Assembly (NCBI GenBank): GCA_938021675.1
Contig: CALIFY010000022.1
Coordinates: 42,795-106,794, forward strand
Source of the DNA: an uncultured Acidimicrobiales bacterium
GTDB lineage: Bacteria; Actinomycetota; Acidimicrobiia; Acidimicrobiales; SZUA-35
Direction of reading: 5' to 3'
DNA length: 64,000 bases
Part shown: piece by piece, positions 59,965 through 64,000 of the stretch
How the letters are laid out: every line of letters begins with the position of its first letter
How positions within the stretch are numbered: position 1 is the stretch's first letter
The notes under the pieces: model-generated
The model's database searches: none
What the model saw: the letters and a program-made list of their open reading frames with translations, nothing else
Told to the model about the DNA's origin: nothing
Program-made: the position numbers and the translations under genes

Positions 59965-60930
59965 GTGGATGAGATCACCGGCGACAACATCATCGTGCTC
60001 GGGTCGACCTGGACCGACGACGGTTGTCTGCTGCGGTGCCGGGCGCCCGGTCAAACCTCGCATCTTGTGCCGGCCGTCGGTCTCACCTTCAATTTCCGGG
60101 CGAGCGTCGATTCGCCTCGCCATTGCCTGGGCCATCATTCGGTCGCAAAACGGTCGGGACGTTATCAAGACTGTGATCGCCCGCCCCAAGCCGGCGAGCG
60201 TTCGTGTGTCGCCTGCGCGGTGGCCGATGCCGAACTGGCCGGTGATCTCCATCACGCCCATAGACGTTCCCGCGACCAGATCGACGAAACGGTCATCGAC
60301 CATCTGTCCCAGGCAAACGTGTTGTATCTGGCGGCCTTCCGCGACGGGTCGATGAAGGTTGGGACGAGTACCGAACCGAGGCAGACGAAACGTCTGATCG
60401 AACAGGGCGCCTGGTTGGCCTCGGTGGTAGCTACCACCTCCGATGGGTTCACGGTGCGGCGGATAGAAGATCTCGTCACCGCCAAGCTTGACGTCCCACA
60501 ATCGGTCTCGATCAAACGAAAACTTCGGGGCATGGCGAACCCACTCGGCAATGATCGCCTTGCGACACGCCTCGACAATCTCGTCGCACAGGTCCACGAG
60601 GTTCTGAGAGACGTAGTGAATGACAGCACTCCGAACGAACGCACTGTGACGTTGCAGAACGACCGCTGGTCGTTCCCTGGTAGTGACGATCCGATCTGGG
60701 CGAAACTTCTCGCGTACCCGGCCCGACTCGATCGGGGCAACCATCACATCGAGCTAGTCGAGATGTGTGGGCGGGTAGCGGTGATCAGACGACTCAACGG
60801 ATCGAGGTCCGCCACGCCCGGATCGGTGTCCGACCAGTTCGTCGTCGATATCGGGCAGCTGTTCGGAATCGAACTCGATATCGGACCTCACACACCAGAC
60901 GAACTAGCAATCCAACGTTCGTTGTTCTAA
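59965..60930 (+). CDS. DUF2797 family protein
   Basis: A 321-residue protein matching DUF2797, common in actinobacteria. An N-terminal part has cysteines in pairs (CLLRCRAPGQ, SCVACAVAD) that could bind zinc, with CLGHHSV between. The conserved core is VLYLAAFRDGSMKVGTSTEPRQTKRLIEQGAW, related in pattern to GIY-YIG-type folds (start LYLA, then KVG and an Arg). Function unknown. GTG 59965 follows TAGGCT (59951-59956) by 8 nt. The C-terminal 100 residues have no known motif. It converges on the second giant gene. Confidence 0.7.
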   Translation: MDEITGDNIIVLGSTWTDDGCLLRCRAPGQTSHLVPAVGLTFNFRASVDSPRHCLGHHSVAKRSGRYQDCDRPPQAGERSCVACAVADAELAGDLHHAHRRSRDQIDETVIDHLSQANVLYLAAFRDGSMKVGTSTEPRQTKRLIEQGAWLASVVATTSDGFTVRRIEDLVTAKLDVPQSVSIKRKLRGMANPLGNDRLATRLDNLVAQVHEVLRDVVNDSTPNERTVTLQNDRWSFPGSDDPIWAKLLAYPARLDRGNHHIELVEMCGRVAVIRRLNGSRSATPGSVSDQFVVDIGQLFGIELDIGPHTPDELAIQRSLF

Positions 60931-60956
60931 AGGGCGCAGCGGCCCATGATCCCGTC

Positions 60957-63900
60957 CTACTTCAGTAGCTCTGCGATCTGACCCTGCGGGTACGCTGGTC
61001 GCGTAGGTCTCGCCGCCGTCCGATTGGACTTACCGTTTCGTTGGCCTGTCCCGCCACCAGACGGCGTTGGTGAGCCCGCCGACCCAGATCCGGCCGATAT
61101 CCCTGGCCCATTCTTGCCGAAGCGTGGCCGGGTCCAGATGTTCACTGACCCCCTCGGACTGGCGCTCGGCGCCCTCCCGCCACCAATCGTTGGCCGGGCG
61201 CCACTGTGGCGCCCACCAGGCGGCACGGTTGGACCAGCCCCCGACGGAACGACCACCGGCCGACCCGGGTTCGTCCGGGGGGTCCACCGTATGTTCCGAT
61301 CCAACCATTTGGGCAATCCGCCGAAACGCCTCGACCTCGGCGGCTCCGAACCAACCTCATCAACGACTCCTGGCCCTTGTGGTGAAACATATGGGCGTCG
61401 TTGATCCTGACGAGCGCCGGCTTCGCTATCGGCTTCGTCCGGCTCCTTCGTCTCATCTGAAACTGTGGCGTCAGACGGGTCGCTCCCAACACTCTCCTGT
61501 TGCCCCGATGGAACTGTCGCATTACCAGCATCACCTACGGAGACCCTTGCCTCCGAGCTGCGCTCTGAGCCGACCGCCGGACCCTCAGCGGTCGCCGCGC
61601 CTCGGACCGTTCCCGGGGTGGGCGCCAGTCCGGTCGCAGCGAACCAACCATCTAGCGGCCCACTGGACGCCGTTCGCTCGCCAGGGTCTTGCGTCGCTGA
61701 TGGCGAAGCGGCTGCTGGTCGGCTCACATTCTGCGGCGGCGCAGTCGACGGTCCACTGTTTCCAGACATCGATGATGATTGGACGTTCGAGCCTATAGAC
61801 GCAGGTCTCTCTTCGGGGATGGTTTCTGGGCCTAACGTTGGCGGCGACAGTCCAAGTTTTTGTGCGTGCTCCGCCGTAACTAGCAGGCGCACTGCATCAG
61901 CGGCGTAAAACTGTCGCGAAAAGTCCTTCGTCTTCCCGATATGCCCTAAATGGTCCCGCTCGCTGCTGCCGCTCAACGTGTATGAAACTCGCAGAGCTGC
62001 GACAACTCCAATGAAGTTTCCCTTCAATTTTGTAGCCCGTTTGTCAAACGCCCAGTGACCGGTCTTGAAGGAGTCGGCCACCGAGCGGTCGTACCCCGCA
62101 CCACTTACGCCAACTCGGGCCGGAGCATCAATCTGACTGATAGTGCCAACCGTGCTGAACTGGAGATCATACGAGTTCGATTGACTGTGAGATCCCTTCA
62201 TCAACTGTTCGCGGATGTCTGTAGTTACCGACGTTGCCTGGCCAGCATATTCGCCAACAGCTCTGGCGTTCACCAGCTCCGCGTTGATCGTTAAGCTCGC
62301 AGTAACCGACTTCCAAATCGCCGAGCTGTACCCTAGAGGTAGAACGATTCCACCAGGCTCACGTATCGCGTTCTCCAGCGCTAGCCTCACACCGACGTGA
62401 TTCAAGTACTTGCGCAGTGTGACTCCTGCAACTCCTGAAATAGACGCAATCTGTCGAGCCCCGCTAAATACGCCAGACTCCCTTTCTACCGCTTTCAAGA
62501 ACTGTTTGCCGAATTCTCGGGTTACGTTGGGGCGCAAGTCCACAATAGTGGCCTTAACACCATCGAGAGTGACCGTTCCTGGCGCTTCGCTCGAACTGGC
62601 ACCTTGCGCGAGCCAGCTAAGTTCTGGAGTCCTCCCAGCCGTCTTAACCATCGAATCGACAAACGATAGTTCATCCTTCGCAATCGCCACTCGTTCTTTG
62701 AACTTGAAATCTCCGAGTGGAATTACCTTTTTCCCTAGCCTAAATCGGGAAGATCGTTCGTTTCCGTCCGGCAGGTGACTGATGATCTCACCTGGCAGAC
62801 CCAGCAGTGCTCGATCGAAGATCGAATGAGGAGCGCCATATGTTATCAAGGTAACTTTTATCTCGACATCTCCAACATAATATTTTGCGCCTTCACTAAA
62901 GTTAAACCCGTGCTCACCTTTGGGGAATCGGGATTCCCCGATTTCCCTCGTAGACGATCTAGAGGTCGCCGTTCCGCCGAAACCCAACCCACCGGAATCG
63001 GTCTGCAACGCCTCGCCACCATCGAACGCGCCCCCTATGGAAACGCCATACTTTGCTGCGTCCAGCGCTTGCACTCTATAACCCGAGGAGGAATTTACTG
63101 ACAACGAAGCCGACTCATCGCCCTCCACCTTGGAAAAGGTTGGCCCACGTTTTGCTTCCAAACGCAGGAACGCCTCAAACCTACCACCACTCAGCCGACT
63201 CCTCAGGGGGACCAAGACTTCCCCGCCGATCATTCCGGCAAAAGCTCCTTCCATGACCGACCGATGAAGAGCACTTTCAATACCTTCATCGAAGGATCGA
63301 GTAGTCGACTGACCCGATCCACCGGCCCGGTTTAAGGCAAGCGGGGTCCAAAAGGAGGACCGCTGTTCCCAATCTGCCCGGAGGGCGAATTTTGAGACGT
63401 TTACAATTTTCTTCTCTAGTTGGTCTGTAAATGACTTCCAACCATTAGCTGGGTCAAGTCGTAATGTAAACGCACTGTTCGGGATAGTACTAGAATCAAT
63501 GAACTGATCAGGACTGACATATGGGTTCGGACGTGGAACTTCCGCTGAAGGTGGTGCAACCTTTTCACGTAGTGCAACTACGCCATTATCAACGAAGCGA
63601 ACAGCGCCAAAGTGCTCAGGTTGATCCACGGCGAAAGGACCACTGACTCTCGCCTTTGAGACCGTTACTGTGATTTTCATAGGCGAGGTAACTAAGTCTG
63701 TAGGGACAGATTTTCGCCCATACGACAAGTCGTTGCGACCGTAATACGTATCGTCCCTGACCTTCACATGTCTCGCAAATGAAGAATCCCATCCAGCCGA
63801 CGCACCCATAATGTTCGGCTGCATCTGATTCTGGGCACCAACGCTAAAACTTCGACCTTCAACAACGCCTGCCCTTTGGTTAGTCTCATGCCATGGAGCA

Positions 63901-64000
63901 GTGAAGTTTCCCAGACTAATTGATGATGAACCACTCCACCCCGAATACTTGGCCCGACCTGTCTCGATCTCAATTCTCAGTACGTTTTGATCGTACGTCG
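60957..64000 (-). CDS. Second giant beta-rich exported protein, C-terminal part (N-terminus beyond right edge)
   Basis: This 1014-codon frame is open to the window edge; the ATG at 63824 is internal, since upstream codons keep reading protein (for example SGWSGSSSISLGNFTAPWHE). The beta-rich part aligns by eye with the first giant protein: LALENAIREPGGIVLPLGYS with LLENAIAVPGGVTRDLGRS, YYVGDVEIKVTLITYG with TYVGTVELTVTLRTSR, and RQFYAADAVRLLV with RTFKAANAVTVQM. After that block the two proteins differ: here only a disordered Ser/Pro/Gly tail follows, ending QGQIAELLK. No toxin motif is seen. It is probably exported like its paralogue; the missing N-terminus must show whether it has the same WXG100-like module. 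Confidence 0.7.
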   Translation of the reverse strand, partial: TYDQNVLRIEIETGRAKYSGWSGSSSISLGNFTAPWHETNQRAGVVEGRSFSVGAQNQMQPNIMGASAGWDSSFARHVKVRDDTYYGRNDLSYGRKSVPTDLVTSPMKITVTVSKARVSGPFAVDQPEHFGAVRFVDNGVVALREKVAPPSAEVPRPNPYVSPDQFIDSSTIPNSAFTLRLDPANGWKSFTDQLEKKIVNVSKFALRADWEQRSSFWTPLALNRAGGSGQSTTRSFDEGIESALHRSVMEGAFAGMIGGEVLVPLRSRLSGGRFEAFLRLEAKRGPTFSKVEGDESASLSVNSSSGYRVQALDAAKYGVSIGGAFDGGEALQTDSGGLGFGGTATSRSSTREIGESRFPKGEHGFNFSEGAKYYVGDVEIKVTLITYGAPHSIFDRALLGLPGEIISHLPDGNERSSRFRLGKKVIPLGDFKFKERVAIAKDELSFVDSMVKTAGRTPELSWLAQGASSSEAPGTVTLDGVKATIVDLRPNVTREFGKQFLKAVERESGVFSGARQIASISGVAGVTLRKYLNHVGVRLALENAIREPGGIVLPLGYSSAIWKSVTASLTINAELVNARAVGEYAGQATSVTTDIREQLMKGSHSQSNSYDLQFSTVGTISQIDAPARVGVSGAGYDRSVADSFKTGHWAFDKRATKLKGNFIGVVAALRVSYTLSGSSERDHLGHIGKTKDFSRQFYAADAVRLLVTAEHAQKLGLSPPTLGPETIPEERPASIGSNVQSSSMSGNSGPSTAPPQNVSRPAAASPSATQDPGERTASSGPLDGWFAATGLAPTPGTVRGAATAEGPAVGSERSSEARVSVGDAGNATVPSGQQESVGSDPSDATVSDETKEPDEADSEAGARQDQRRPYVSPQGPGVVDEVGSEPPRSRRFGGLPKWLDRNIRWTPRTNPGRPVVVPSGAGPTVPPGGRHSGARPTIGGGRAPSASPRGSVNIWTRPRFGKNGPGISAGSGSAGSPTPSGGGTGQRNGKSNRTAARPTRPAYPQGQIAELLK

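Noticed and set aside
1..64000. CRISPR arrays, tRNA or rRNA genes, insertion sequences and integrases
   Set aside because: I saw no regularly spaced repeats, no cloverleaf or rRNA-like sequence, and no transposase or integrase motifs. Short degenerate tRNA-like stems cannot be fully excluded without a program.

Overview
The window is chromosomal DNA from a high-GC actinobacterium. I infer the class Acidimicrobiia or a close relative, but no rRNA or tRNA gene is present to prove it. The evidence is GTG/ATG starts, many genes with a TANNNT box 6-8 nt before the start codon (leaderless transcripts), a menaquinone pathway, a 4Fe-4S-type PurF, and an N-terminal WXG100-like module on a giant protein. 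Coding density is high, and same-strand neighbours commonly overlap by ATGA, GTGA or a few bases.

Layout. 1-6.5 kb: 5' part of a ccmF-type cytochrome c assembly gene (minus), a 100-codon gene with an in-frame UGA followed by a SECIS-like hairpin (probable selenoprotein), two MFS transporters, and an ABC-2 exporter (ATPase plus two permeases). 6.5-18 kb: a minus-strand purine block, purL-purQ-purC-purE-purF-purDM-purN-guaB, with PurS-like domains fused to PurL, a class II-like PurE, and a PurD-PurM fusion overlapping purN. 18-25.6 kb: a 5'-nucleotidase, a MauE-like protein, an SDR plus thiolase pair, two lipoproteins, a Tat-exported PGRP amidase, an HIT protein and a DUF2085-like protein. 25.6-29.5 kb: a btuF-btuC-btuD-cobO operon behind a cobalamin riboswitch. 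29.6-33.2 kb: menC-menH-menD. 33.3-42 kb: a DUF4328-like protein and a 2649-residue giant WXG100-like protein. 42.3-46.4 kb: menF, an SRPBCC protein, a class IV aminotransferase and menE. 46.4-61 kb: a sugar nucleotidyltransferase, EamA and SulP transporters, a ProA-like dehydrogenase, a TetR/RibD-C pair with a perfect operator, a membrane protein with a MarR regulator, GluQ-RS, DUF445, VOC, a flippase-like protein, an amidohydrolase with a DinB-like partner, and DUF2797. 61-64 kb: the C-terminal kilo-residue of a second giant protein, related to the first and running off the right edge.

How it fits together. The purine block covers most steps from PRPP to IMP and then on to XMP; purB, purH and purK are not here. 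The men genes (C, H, D, F, E) make the naphthoate precursor of menaquinone and are split by the giant gene, whose base composition looks lower in GC than its surroundings. The B12 operon imports and adenosylates corrinoid under riboswitch control. The most unusual items are the probable selenoprotein with its SECIS hairpin at about 1 kb, the animal-like order of purine enzymes (GART-like and PAICS-like), and two giant exported proteins that share a beta-rich scaffold but differ in their C-termini.
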